NCBI RefSeq assembly: GCF_001612635.1
Contig: NZ_BDAV01000013.1
Coordinates: 62,001 to 126,000 of the forward strand
Reading direction: 5' to 3'
Length of the DNA: 64,000 bases
DNA from: Nocardia africana NBRC 100379
Lineage (GTDB): Bacteria > Actinomycetota > Actinomycetes > Mycobacteriales > Mycobacteriaceae
The notes under the pieces were generated by a model. It did no database searches, was not told the DNA's origin, and was given only the letters and a program-made list of their open reading frames with translations. The position numbers and the translations under genes are program-made. Positions 16,519-25,112 of the stretch are shown in pieces. Each line of letters starts with the position of its first letter. Position 1 is the first letter of the stretch.

Positions 16519-16608
16519 ATGTGCCTGTCATGCGACAACGCCCGGGAAAGACTATGTCCAGACGACTGCGAATCCTCGCTTCGGCCGCCCTCACCGCAGC
16601 GGCGCTGA
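16519..16608 (+). CDS. Possible 29-residue Cys-containing overlapping ORF
   Basis: ATG 16519 opens a frame beginning MCLSCDNARERLCPDDCE, with four Cys in the first 18 residues. It overlaps the start of the TlpA-like gene in another frame. The ribosome site is weak (AGG about 9 bases away). Cys-rich leader ORFs act as cysteine-responsive attenuators in mycobacteria, but this one is unverified and may be chance. Confidence 0.22.
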   Translation: MCLSCDNARERLCPDDCESSLRPPSPQRR

Positions 16609-17165
16609 TCGTTGCGGGCTGCGGAACGACCGGCAAGATCGCCGCGACCAAGACCACCGAGGTGCCCCACGGCACCTTCGACTTCGTCTCGAGTAGCGGC
16701 AACCCCGCGCACTACTACGACCCACCGAGCGCCCGCGGCACCATCGGCGATCTCACCGGCCCGGACGTCGTCCGCGACACCACGATTCACGTATCGGACT
16801 TCCCCGGCAAGGTCGTCGTGGTGAACATGTGGGGCTCGTGGTGCGCCCCGTGCCGCGCGGAAATCCCCGGCCTACAGCAGGCCTTCGCGCAGACCCAGAC
16901 GGCCGGCGTGCAGTTCCTCGGTGTCGACGTGCGCGACCTCCGCAGCACCGCAACAGCTTTCATATCGGACCGGGCGGTGACCTACCCGTCGATCTTCGAT
17001 CCGGATATGACGACCCTCGGCGCGCTGGGCGCACACTATCCCACCAGCGTGGTCCCGACGACGGTGGTTCTGGATCGCCGCCATCGCGTCGCCGCGGTAT
17101 TCATCGAACCTTTGCGGCCGGATGTACTGGTACCGACTGTGCAACGCCTCGCCGCGGAACCGTGA
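16554..17165 (+). CDS. TlpA/ResA-like thioredoxin-fold lipoprotein
   Basis: The 203-residue product has a lipobox IVAGC at about residue 22 and a thioredoxin fold with the active site WCAPC (Cys97 and Cys100). The cis-Pro region is near TSVVPTTVVLD. It should act outside the membrane as a disulfide reductase for apocytochrome c or another partner, receiving electrons from the neighbouring CcdA. ATG 16554 gives a clean signal peptide and follows GGGAAAG. It is paired with ccdA downstream and with ccsA across the divergent promoter. Confidence 0.9.
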   Translation: MSRRLRILASAALTAAALIVAGCGTTGKIAATKTTEVPHGTFDFVSSSGNPAHYYDPPSARGTIGDLTGPDVVRDTTIHVSDFPGKVVVVNMWGSWCAPCRAEIPGLQQAFAQTQTAGVQFLGVDVRDLRSTATAFISDRAVTYPSIFDPDMTTLGALGAHYPTSVVPTTVVLDRRHRVAAVFIEPLRPDVLVPTVQRLAAEP

Positions 17166-17221
17166 TCGACCACGGTTGGTCCGACCGCGCAAACCCGAAC
17201 ACCCGAACGAAAGGCCCAGCC

Positions 17222-17269
17222 ATGCCGAAACCCGTCCGCCTGCCTGAATCCATTGCGGGATCATTGTGA
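17222..17269 (+). CDS. Possible 15-residue leader ORF coupled to ccdA
   Basis: ATG 17222 follows GAAAGG. It encodes MPKPVRLPESIAGSL and stops with a TGA that overlaps the GTG start of ccdA by 4 bases. It could couple ccdA translation to upstream ribosomes, since ccdA has no clear ribosome site of its own. Confidence 0.4.
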   Translation: MPKPVRLPESIAGSL

Positions 17270-18066
17270 TACTCGCGGGGCTGGGTTCGGGTTTCCAGAC
17301 CGCAGCCGCTACCGGCCCGCTGCTGATGGGCCTCGGCGCGGCGGCCCTCGCAGGCATGGTGTCGTTCGCCTCGCCGTGCTGCATCCCCCTGGTACCCGGG
17401 TATCTGTCCTACCTCGCCGGGATTTCCGGCGCCGATATGCCCGCGGTCACCGCATCGGAGGTGAACTCACCGCCGCGCGGACGCTGGCGGGCCACCGGTG
17501 CGGCACTGTTGTTCGTCGCGGGATTCACCGTCGTATTCGTTCTGGCCTCCGCCTCCGTCTTCGGCATGCTCGGATTGCTGCAGGTCAATACCGATCTGCT
17601 GCAGCGCATCGGCGGCATCGTCACCATCCTCATGGGCATGACTTTCCTCGGCTGGATACCAGCGCTGCAGCGCGACACCAGATTTCAGCCCCGCCGCATC
17701 GCATCCTGGGCAGGAGCGCCGCTGCTGGGAGCAGTTTTCGGACTCGGCTGGACCCCGTGCCTGGGCCCGACCCTGGCCGGAGTCATGTCGGTTGCCGCAG
17801 GCACTCAGGGCACGACCGCAGCACGCGGCGTGGCACTGATCGTCGCGTACTGCCTCGGACTGGGCCTGCCGTTCATCGCCCTCGCCTTCGGCTCGTCCCA
17901 CGCGGTACGCACCGTCACGTGGCTGCGTCGCCATACCCGCACGATCCAGATCCTCGGCGGACTCATGCTGCTCGCCGTCGGTGCCGCCCTGGTCACCGGC
18001 ACGTGGGCAGTGTTCGTCGGCTGGATTCGCGACGCGTTCGTCAGTAACACCGTGCTGCCGATCTGA
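17266..18066 (+). CDS. ccdA: CcdA, thiol-electron transporter
   Basis: The 266-residue polytopic protein has about six membrane spans and the two family Cys motifs: SFASPCCIPLVPGY (residue about 38) and GWTPCLGPTLAGV (residue about 165). CcdA/DsbD-like proteins carry electrons from cytoplasmic thioredoxin across the membrane to TlpA/ResA-type proteins. The gene follows the TlpA-like gene as in mycobacterial resA-ccdA-resB-ccsA loci, but here resB is absent. GTG 17266 overlaps the stop of a 15-codon leader. Confidence 0.92.
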   Translation: MILAGLGSGFQTAAATGPLLMGLGAAALAGMVSFASPCCIPLVPGYLSYLAGISGADMPAVTASEVNSPPRGRWRATGAALLFVAGFTVVFVLASASVFGMLGLLQVNTDLLQRIGGIVTILMGMTFLGWIPALQRDTRFQPRRIASWAGAPLLGAVFGLGWTPCLGPTLAGVMSVAAGTQGTTAARGVALIVAYCLGLGLPFIALAFGSSHAVRTVTWLRRHTRTIQILGGLMLLAVGAALVTGTWAVFVGWIRDAFVSNTVLPI

Positions 18067-18132
18067 TCCGAGAGCCGGACCGGGTTTCGCGCTGCGTTGC
18101 GGACGCGGTCGATCGGTAGAAGGTGTACAACA

Positions 18133-18149
18133 TACTAACCTGGATAGTA
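18133..18149. promoter_or_regulatory. Short BlaI-type operator (TACTA-N7-TAGTA)
   Basis: A perfect short-class dyad 45 bases upstream of the ATG at 18194. Confidence 0.75.
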
Positions 18150-18193
18150 GTTACCGGCAGTGGCAACTGCCCCGCATCCGAGGAATGGGGACC

Positions 18194-18472
18194 ATGGACA
18201 TCCGTGAATGGCGAGCCGCACGGGCCCGCGACCGGTCAATGTACACCGACGCCTACCGCCGCGAACGGCGGCGACGCACCCTCGGATGGCTGCTCGCGGT
18301 GATCGGTCTGGTCGTCGGCCTCACCCACATGCTCACCCACCTCGGCGACTGGCATTTCTTGTGGAGTTCTGGATGGCAAGACTTGCTGGTCGGCTATCCC
18401 ACTGCCGCGGTTATCGCCTTCGCCGGTCTGCTACTGATCACCGCCCCGACCCGGCAACGGCCCAACCACTGA
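18194..18472 (+). CDS. Small two-span membrane protein
   Basis: The 92-residue product has a basic N-terminal stretch (YRRERRRRT). Two membrane spans follow, separated by a loop with HMLTHLGDWHFLWSSGWQD, which is rich in His and Trp. GAGGAATGGG precedes the ATG. Controlled by the dyad at 18133 and therefore likely part of the metal/thiol regulon. Family unknown. Confidence 0.7.
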   Translation: MDIREWRAARARDRSMYTDAYRRERRRRTLGWLLAVIGLVVGLTHMLTHLGDWHFLWSSGWQDLLVGYPTAAVIAFAGLLLITAPTRQRPNH

Positions 18473-18529
18473 GGCCAAGGCCCATCCTCCGAGGAAGCCC
18501 CGCCGCGGGCGCCAACCGTTCACGGCCGC

Positions 18530-18918
18530 CTACTCCGACGGCCGACCCTGAGGATCCCTCGTCGGGACCCCGCGTTCACGAAGCCGATTCAAAACGGCCA
18601 TACCATCAACACCCAGACGTTGGCCGACTCTCGAAAGAGCCCATACAGATGGGCGGCCTCATCAACCTGCTCAGACGTCAGACCACGCCGACGCATCCGC
18701 ACCTGGTGCCGATGAAGAATCGCGCTGACCGTCCGCCGCTCGACACCGAACCGAACCCCCAACTGATACACCGTCGCCCCACCCTCATAGCCAGCAATCA
18801 ACTCCCGAACCTGAACAGCGTCGAGTTGACGGGCCCGTCCAGGTTTCGTCCGTTCGGCAGTCTGCAGCATCGACACGCCCGGATCCGGAAGCTTCCGAAC
18901 CTTAATCACTGCCGACAT
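18530..18918 (-). pseudogene. Frameshifted recombinase-type helix-turn-helix protein
   Basis: The first half (from MSAVIKVRKLPDPG) encodes a helix-turn-helix (VYQLGVRFGVERRTVSAIL) of the kind found at the C-terminus of serine recombinases. Around 18640-18650 the frame is lost. The continuation is clear in another frame as ALSRVGQRLGVDGMAVL, followed by NRLRERGVPTRDPQGRPSE and a stop at 18530. One frameshift restores a two-HTH protein. No catalytic recombinase domain is visible upstream. Confidence 0.65.
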
Positions 18919-19321
18919 GCCGTGTATCCGACGTTCTCCTCCTCCACCCTGATCTGGACCCATCACCGAACTGACCGGAATCGCTGCCGGCAACCTCGGC
19001 TACGCGCCCAGCCGGATCCAGCTCGCGACTGTGCCAAGACGATGGAATTGTCAATCCTGCACCGATGTCCGATGCGCCCCGACACAAGCACCGTATCCGT
19101 ATAACCATTTCCGAACGCACGAGCCTGTTAACAGCGGTCCGCGATTCGCGCGGTAACCCGCCAAGTGGCGTCCACCAATCGCCGAGCGTCGGCCACCACC
19201 AAGTCTCATGCTCTTCGTGCACGGGTTGGCCTCAGGCGGTTCCGAGCTAACTCGCTTCCACCACATGTGCACCCGAGATCTGCTACTGTCCACCTAGTTG
19301 AGTCGTCCTCCATAGATGTGC

Positions 19322-20029
19322 TCAACCACGTGTTTGGGTCGCCCGTGACACATTTCCGGGTTCAAGTCCCCCCTCGCGCACAGATTCCTGCACGGTCAGC
19401 GAGGTACTCAGCTGAGCGTCAAACTGTGAGCCGATCAACCGGCCCAGTTGTTCGCCGATCACGGGTGCGAGTTCGCCAGATGGCCCAAGCGCGGGTTGGA
19501 TTGCGGCACCGAACATCTCCCCCAGGCGGCTGCCCGCGGCGGTCGCTGCACCGGTGATTCCGGAGCCCAGCGCCGCGGCGAGGGAACCCAGCTCACCGGC
19601 CGCGCCTGTCGGCGAATTCGGTTGTGCGGTACCGAGCAACCCAAGCGTGGCGGAGGGGGGCCTGAATCGAGGCCGTCATCGGAACGGCCGAGCCTGTGCC
19701 GGTCAGACCCGCATCGTTGCGAACCGACGCCGATGCCGCAGATCCAGGACGGGCCGCGAACAGCCGCCCGGGCCGAACATGGGCGCCAGGGCGGAGCCCA
19801 ATGCGGCACCGGCCCAGGAAGCCGCGTCCACTGCCGCATTTCCAAAGCCGCCTAACGTGTCCGCGATTATGCCGTCCTCGAACACATAACCCAGCGCCTT
19901 GAACGCGGGATCGTTAATCCCGGCCGCACCGGTCGGCAGCGCGGTAGCCAGCGGAGCCACCAGAGCACCGCCGGGAACAGCGATGTTCGGGGTGCCGGCG
20001 CCAATGTACTTGCTGGAAGGCAGGGCCAT
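19322..20029 (-). pseudogene. Phage tail tube-like N-terminus fused to Ala/Gly-rich protein, two frameshifts
   Basis: Translation from ATG 20029 (AAGGGAGATA ribosome site) gives a start resembling actinophage major tail proteins: GALVAPLATALPTG and FKALGYVFEDG. The frame breaks after FGPGG (near 19755), continues in a second frame through GLTGTGSAVPMTAS, and breaks again at a C-run near 19655. It ends in an Ala/Gly-rich stretch (GSLAAALGSGITGAATAAG). The two shifts mark a decayed gene or sequencing errors at homopolymers. Confidence 0.5.
19358..19385. other. tRNA 3'-end-like fragment, possible att remnant
   Basis: CGGGTTCAAGTCCC has the T-arm form of a tRNA and is followed by an acceptor-like CTCGCGCACA. 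No anticodon arm lies upstream, so this is not a tRNA gene. Such fragments are left where phages integrate into tRNA 3' ends, which fits the adjacent phage remnants. Low certainty. Confidence 0.3.
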
Positions 20030-20103
20030 TTTAGTTATCTCCCTTGGGATTTGCGCAGGCCCTAGAGATTGGATATTCAGTTGTAACTGCCACGAACACG
20101 CAG

Positions 20104-20542
20104 TCAGGCGAGAACAGTGCCCCGCACAATCAAATCGGTGACGATCGTGTACCGCGGAGCGGCAGTCACCGGATCGGTATCGTTCTCTTCGCCGGCATCC
20201 TCGACGTGGTCGCACCAGACGGTGCCGATGTCGCCAGGCGCCGCAGCATTCACGATGTCGTGCACCTTGGCCGCTAGTTCCGCGGCACCACCGGCATCAT
20301 CGGTACATTCGAACACCACCCGAGGCCGATCCAGAATCAGGTAAGCACCACGGCGCCCCTCCCGATCCTCCATACCCAACCGCGCCTTACGATCATTGCG
20401 GGCAACCCGCACCATCCGCGCGGGCCGCGGATCAGGGACTCTGACCATCACCTGGGCGGCATCAGAAACCGCCTGTAGTCTCAGTTTCAGAAAAACCGGT
20501 CAGAGCCGTCTCGATATCAGCAAAGGCTACCCGTTCAGGCAT
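20104..20542 (-). pseudogene. Phage tail terminator-like gene, frameshifted
   Basis: ATG 20540-20542 follows GGAGAAAGG and opens MPERVAFADIETALTG, which stops after 26 codons. The rest is in another frame: VMVRVPDPRPARMVRV near the start, RPRVVFECTDD in the middle, and YTIVTDLIVRGTVLA at the end, resembling actinophage head-tail connector or tail terminator proteins. It precedes the tail tube-like fragment, the normal order in phage genomes. Confidence 0.5.
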
Positions 20543-20569
20543 CAGTAAAACACCTTTCTCCTAGTCCTA

Positions 20570-20977
20570 TCACTCCGGCGCTCGATCCTCCCTGAACAGA
20601 ACTCCAGTAATCGAACTCGCATATTCTTCTCGACAAGTCCTCGGCAGAGGAACCTCTGTGAGTTTTCCGTCGTAAATCATCCAGACACCGAAGCAGTCAT
20701 CGCCCTCATCATGAATGAGCACCTGAACCGTTTCTGGACGCGGCCACGGCAACGATTCAAGATACGCCAGCAGCCCGCCCCAATTATTTCTATAGAACTG
20801 ATTTATCCACATGTAGCATTCATCAGATCCGAACTCAAATCCCGCACCTGAGAATATCGCATCGTCGATCTCGATAAAAGGTTGCGGCCATCCACGGGAA
20901 GGATCGGAGGTCGTAAGCGGAGCCATCACATCCTCAGCTCGCCGTGCCAGTACGATAACTTCAGCAAACCTACTCAT
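20570..20977 (-). CDS. Orphan acidic protein, immunity-like
   Basis: The 135-residue product is acidic and rich in Trp, Tyr and Phe (ECYMWINQFYRNNWGGLL; HDEGDDCFGVWMIYDG). It has no signal or membrane span. Its composition is less GC-biased than its neighbours, suggesting transfer. Size, acidity and context among other such genes fit an immunity protein, but no family is recognised. ATG 20977 is preferred over the upstream GTG. Confidence 0.55.
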   Translation of the reverse strand: MSRFAEVIVLARRAEDVMAPLTTSDPSRGWPQPFIEIDDAIFSGAGFEFGSDECYMWINQFYRNNWGGLLAYLESLPWPRPETVQVLIHDEGDDCFGVWMIYDGKLTEVPLPRTCREEYASSITGVLFREDRAPE

Positions 20978-21313
20978 CACCAATTCCAATCAGTCGTCTC
21001 CGCACCGCGCTCGGCATACAGCCGACGGCTCGACTTCGGCGGGGTCCAGTGTCCGCAGTTCGGCGGAGTAGGCCCGATCCGGCTCGGAAATCCTTCGAGG
21101 AGAGTCGACGACAACCATTACGGCAGCTACCTTTCGTTCATTTCCCCGGCATGAGCTTCTCGAACCTTCCGAGGTTCTTCGTGTCCGGAGCTATATTCGT
21201 CCCACAAGAGACGCCTCACCATGCACTAACCACGATCCCCCCAGGATTCCAGAGCGACACCAGCAGACACCTCCGCAGCAGCAATCATTCTTCCCACCTC
21301 AGGCGAGTTTTCT
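20978..21313. other. Intergenic, no gene recognised
   Basis: About 335 bases with only short frames lacking ribosome sites. A plus-strand frame ending near 21154 has some toxin-tail-like composition but no match I can support. Confidence 0.4.
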
Positions 21314-22537
21314 TCAGGATTGGTATTTGGTACTGGAGACGCAGCAGTCGTCGCACCAGAAACAGTAGAGTGTGCCGTCAAACGCCAGGTTGCCGAAGGG
21401 CGTGAGGTTGCCCCCGATCGAGGCGAGAAAAGGCATGTAGTTGCCGCATTCGGGGCAGCGTGGATGCCGGTCGACAGTGATCCAGTTGGGGAGCCCGCCG
21501 ACTTGATGTTGATTGCTTTCGTCGGTCGACTCGTCGCTGATACCGGTCTGGTTGGGGTGGTGTTCCAACACGAGTGAGCGTTCCCCGCCGGGCACCATGG
21601 CGGTGCTGTCAGTGGCGGGCGTGGACGGACCGTAATAGACGTGCGTGCCTTCAGGTGTGATGCGCAGGGTTGTCGATTCCAATGAGTAGCAGCCGCAGGT
21701 GTACCAAAAGAAGGAGGGGTCGTTTTTCAATGCGAAAGGGAGTGAGTCTGCGGCGAGTTTGAGTACCTGCTCGGCCGGTGTCCCACATGCGAGACACACC
21801 GGTACCTCGCCGTGGAACAGGCCGCCGACGGTGTGCGGGCTTTGCTGTCGGGCGGCGATGAAACCCATGCAGACGGGCCAGAATCCGGAAGGCTGACCGG
21901 TGTCCGGCAGTGTGCCGGCCAGCTGCATCAATAGGGTCCAGTCACTGGGGTCGTCGACGGTGTCGCGGGCGCTTCGCACGAGTTCGCGAGCGTAGTCCGT
22001 GCGGATCAATGCGAGAGCTTCCAACTTCGGGAGGGCATGGGTCTGTTCCCAGAGTGCGAGGAAGGCATCGGCCAATTCATCCGGCCCGCCGGACAACAGG
22101 GCACGGACCATCAGTGGCTCGAGTCGATTCCCATAGGGACGCAGGAGCTGTGGATGGAACAGCCCGATGCAGTAGACGACACTGCGAGCTGGTGATTCGC
22201 TGGGTTCGGAGGCCGTCAGATAGTCGGTGATGAAGGCGTCGAGGAGGTCATCCGGGAGCCAGGGAACGAGCCACGACGCGGCCCCAGTCAGGGCCTGCGA
22301 ACGTCGCAGGCGCTCAGCGGCGCGGGTCTTCTCGGCCGTCATTCCGGGGATCAGGGCGAGGTACTGGGCCACATAGTCGGCTCCGGCCTCGTTCTCGGTT
22401 TCGGCGAGGTAGCGTGCCGCGACCTCCGCCCCGAGGTGCGGCCGTACATTCAGCAGGTCGAAGATACGTTGACGCTTGACACGGCCGGGTAGAGAATCCT
22501 CCTCGAGTACGGATTCAATGGCACTCATCTCACTCAT
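21314..22537 (-). CDS. Orphan protein with C-terminal CPxC/CxxC zinc-ribbon-like domain
   Basis: The 407-residue soluble protein has a helical N-terminal half. A middle part carries FHGEVPVCLACG and WYTCGCYSLE. The C-terminal domain has HPRCPECGNYMPFLA and YCFWCDDCCVSST. The last domain resembles the DUF1963 (YwqG-like) proteins common among immunity and stress proteins, with two CxxC pairs for a zinc site. ATG 22537 was chosen over an upstream in-frame start. Likely accessory; function unknown. Confidence 0.65.
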   Translation of the reverse strand: MSEMSAIESVLEEDSLPGRVKRQRIFDLLNVRPHLGAEVAARYLAETENEAGADYVAQYLALIPGMTAEKTRAAERLRRSQALTGAASWLVPWLPDDLLDAFITDYLTASEPSESPARSVVYCIGLFHPQLLRPYGNRLEPLMVRALLSGGPDELADAFLALWEQTHALPKLEALALIRTDYARELVRSARDTVDDPSDWTLLMQLAGTLPDTGQPSGFWPVCMGFIAARQQSPHTVGGLFHGEVPVCLACGTPAEQVLKLAADSLPFALKNDPSFFWYTCGCYSLESTTLRITPEGTHVYYGPSTPATDSTAMVPGGERSLVLEHHPNQTGISDESTDESNQHQVGGLPNWITVDRHPRCPECGNYMPFLASIGGNLTPFGNLAFDGTLYCFWCDDCCVSSTKYQS

Positions 22538-22577
22538 TCCGGTTCCCAACCTGCTCTATTCCACGCATTGAAAAACA

Positions 22578-22704
22578 TGGGTCTCGCCCCCGTAGAGATG
22601 GCGCAGCACATGGCCACCCAGGTTCTTGTCTATCGGCTGCTGCTCATCGAGTGGAACGGGAGATCTGCTCACCAGACTCAGCCTTCCTCATCACAATGCA
22701 TGCA
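22578..22704. repeat. 127-bp repeat, copy 1 (gene-start remnant)
   Basis: Matches 36390-36516 over 127 bases without gaps and with about four mismatches. Copy 2 spans the start of the gene at 36152-36484. Here only the first 30 or so codons remain on the minus strand before divergence, so this copy is a truncated paralogue. Confidence 0.85.
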
Positions 22705-22783
22705 CTCGATCTGGGTTCTTAGTCAAAGCAATGCTCGCCGCCATCGGCCGAGGTGGGTTCTGTATCGAACAGCCTCGGAAAGG

Positions 22784-23212
22784 TCAGACGTACAGCGCAT
22801 CCGTCGCCGGTTCAGCGGCCCGAACCCGCTGGGCGAAGCCGTCATAGAAGAACGGGATGTTGTCCCCCGGATCGCCCTCGATCCGCCCGCGGACCCGGCC
22901 CCACGTGATCATGGCGATGCGGAAATCCGGCCCTTCGACGACCAAGATCGGCTCCTCGCGCTGGTCGAACCATTGGTATCGCCCGCCGTGAGCCCGTCGG
23001 CCGACCTCGAGGACGTAACACCCGAAGCACTCGACGAGGGTCTGCACCTCCGTATCGGTCATATCCGCTGCATACGAAGAAATTTCGGCAAGCAGATCCT
23101 CCACGATCGCGAGGCTGGCTTCCGAGTAGTCGAGTACCTGCCCATCACGAGCCTTACTCAGGGCCACCGCCCGCTCAGCAGCGCTCACGATATCCGTGTT
23201 CACATCAACCAT
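22784..23212 (-). CDS. Orphan acidic protein, DUF3806-like
   Basis: The 142-residue soluble acidic product contains TLVECFGCYVLEVGRRAHGG, then WFDQREEPILVV. This reads like the DUF3806 domain, where a helix carrying GxYxGEVxxRxxGG is followed by a beta-rich end. ATG 23212 has GGAGGC upstream and removes a poorly coding N-terminal extension. Probably an immunity-type or housekeeping orphan; the call is weak. Confidence 0.55.
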   Translation of the reverse strand: MVDVNTDIVSAAERAVALSKARDGQVLDYSEASLAIVEDLLAEISSYAADMTDTEVQTLVECFGCYVLEVGRRAHGGRYQWFDQREEPILVVEGPDFRIAMITWGRVRGRIEGDPGDNIPFFYDGFAQRVRAAEPATDALYV

Positions 23213-23644
23213 CCCACCCGCCTCCGAACGCGCCCGACAGACAGCGCAACCGGCTAACACTAGTACCTTGCTGGTTCGCAGGTGGCGGGAGCGGAGCTCC
23301 ACATCCGCCGCACGATCGTCGGATACACAGTGGGCGAACCGAGATAGACCTGGTACATGCCCTGCATCCGGCATGGGCGGACGTTCGAAAGAGCCTCGGC
23401 GTCAGGCGCACACCACATCAGCCTCGTTGACGCCATCTGAGGATGCGACAACACCGCCATCTACCGCTGCGAGTCACAGGAAAGCCTGGTCGTATGGCGC
23501 TTCGTTGGCCATGACCCGATCATGAACGGCATCGGGTCAAGCAGGTTCATGACGCCCCATGCCCCGATCGACTAGCGCGCCTAGCGGCAGATTAGTGCGT
23601 TTTCAGGACGCTCGTGGTGAGATCGGGTCGCGAGAAAGGCAAGC
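23213..23644. other. Intergenic, no gene recognised
   Basis: No frame with a credible start and family match. It holds the upstream regions of the two divergent genes. Confidence 0.4.
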
Positions 23645-24856
23645 ATGTCAACTGATCCGTCGTCGTCGAATGTCTCTGTCAGGCAACAGGAGTTGGTGCA
23701 CCAGATCGTCGAGAACGTCCGCAGCAAGATGGTCGTGAACACTGTTCCGCTGGAGTGGACTCTGATCGACCTGACTTGGACCTTGATAGGCGACGATGGC
23801 GACCTGGAGATCGGTGTCGAGACCGCCGATGGCCCGTTCCCCGGATGGCTGGATCAGCGGATCGGCTTCCCGCCCGAGTTGATACAGCTGCGCGATCTCA
23901 CGCACGCCCACGAAGAAGGGACATGGTTCACGCTGCACCTGACCATCCCTTCCGAAGGCGAGGTCACAACGCATTTCGGTTACGTTCGGCCACAGGAAGA
24001 TTCGGATGTCGAACCCGCGGCGCTGTCGCGAAACCGGCAGCCAGAACCCAGCGAAGCCGATCACCGGAGTGCTGTTGCGAAATATCAACAGGAGCGCATC
24101 CAGAGGATCGCTGATGCGGTGGTCTACGTCCTCGACGCGAATCGCGAGCGTCTGGACTGGACGCAGATCGAGCTGACCTGGACCGTGCAGGATGGCCGGG
24201 CACTCGAGGTCGAGATCGGCATCACCACCACCGACGGTCCGTTTCTGAGCTGGCTGGACCTGGCGGTCGGTGTCCCGCACGCGCTTCGGGACCTCTGGCA
24301 TGACGCATCGGTATCCGATCGCGGGGCTTGGTCTACTCTGCGCCTGGTGATCCAGGCCGGGGGCGAGGTCACCACGCACTTCGGGTACGAACCGGTGGAG
24401 TCGAGCCGATATCTCTACACTGCCGCGGACCCGAAACCACACACGTACCCCCGCGAGACCCGTACGAAGCGGATACAAGACCTGCTACCGGAAAACGCGG
24501 AACGCTATCGCCCCCTCGACTGGGGCCCGTTCGCTTCCGGGTGGAGTAGCGCAGCAGAAGATTTCACTCCGGACGAACCCGGCATGCGGTACTTCAAGGT
24601 CACCAACCCGGGCGCTGCGGGCGACGAAGGGTATGAGATCTTCAGTGAGGTAGACGACGAAGGTTTCGAGTGTCGGAAAGTCCAGAAGTTCAGAGACGGC
24701 CGCACAGAATGTGTCGGTGGGTTCGTTCAGACCGATCGCACGTGGCTCGATGATGACCTCGTCGATCTCGCAACGCTGTCGGCGAATCCGAATGTCAGTG
24801 CAGCCCAGATCACTGCGTCGCAGTTCCAGAGAGAGTGGCTGGCCGGCGGCGGCTGA
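23645..24856 (+). CDS. Tandem YezG-like immunity domains fused to a DUF6881-like domain
   Basis: The 403-residue product contains two internal repeats (about residues 15-115 and 145-250). Each has a W(T)xxDLTW-type strand and ends in a matching signature: TWFTLHLTIPSEGEVTTHFGY and AWSTLRLVIQAGGEVTTHFGY. This resembles YezG/DUF600 immunity proteins. After residue 300 comes MRYFKVTNP, EIFSEVDDEGFECRKVQKFRDG and a helical end, resembling DUF6881. GAGAAAGG precedes the ATG. A three-domain immunity fusion could neutralise more than one toxin; no toxin gene is adjacent. Confidence 0.65.
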   Translation: MSTDPSSSNVSVRQQELVHQIVENVRSKMVVNTVPLEWTLIDLTWTLIGDDGDLEIGVETADGPFPGWLDQRIGFPPELIQLRDLTHAHEEGTWFTLHLTIPSEGEVTTHFGYVRPQEDSDVEPAALSRNRQPEPSEADHRSAVAKYQQERIQRIADAVVYVLDANRERLDWTQIELTWTVQDGRALEVEIGITTTDGPFLSWLDLAVGVPHALRDLWHDASVSDRGAWSTLRLVIQAGGEVTTHFGYEPVESSRYLYTAADPKPHTYPRETRTKRIQDLLPENAERYRPLDWGPFASGWSSAAEDFTPDEPGMRYFKVTNPGAAGDEGYEIFSEVDDEGFECRKVQKFRDGRTECVGGFVQTDRTWLDDDLVDLATLSANPNVSAAQITASQFQREWLAGGG

Positions 24857-25112
24857 TAATCAGCTACTCGGCTCATTCGTGAGTCTGAATCCGACATTCG
24901 GCAGGACGGCGCGTTGGGTCGACGCGGGCGGCCCCGTCGTGACGGGCGCCAAGGATTCTCTCTATTCCGCCTCCTGAACGCACTCATCTGCCGCGAGCCG
25001 CGCGGTTCGAAGCAGCCAATCGGTCGGCCCTGAAGATCGCTGGGGCCGACCGGTTTTGATCTCGAGCACACCGCCCTCAGAATGTCGGTGGCTTTTGCTG
25101 TGGTGCACAGTC

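Noticed and set aside
19358..19385. A complete tRNA gene
   Set aside because: Only a T-arm-like and acceptor-like stretch is present; no D-arm or anticodon arm can be folded upstream.
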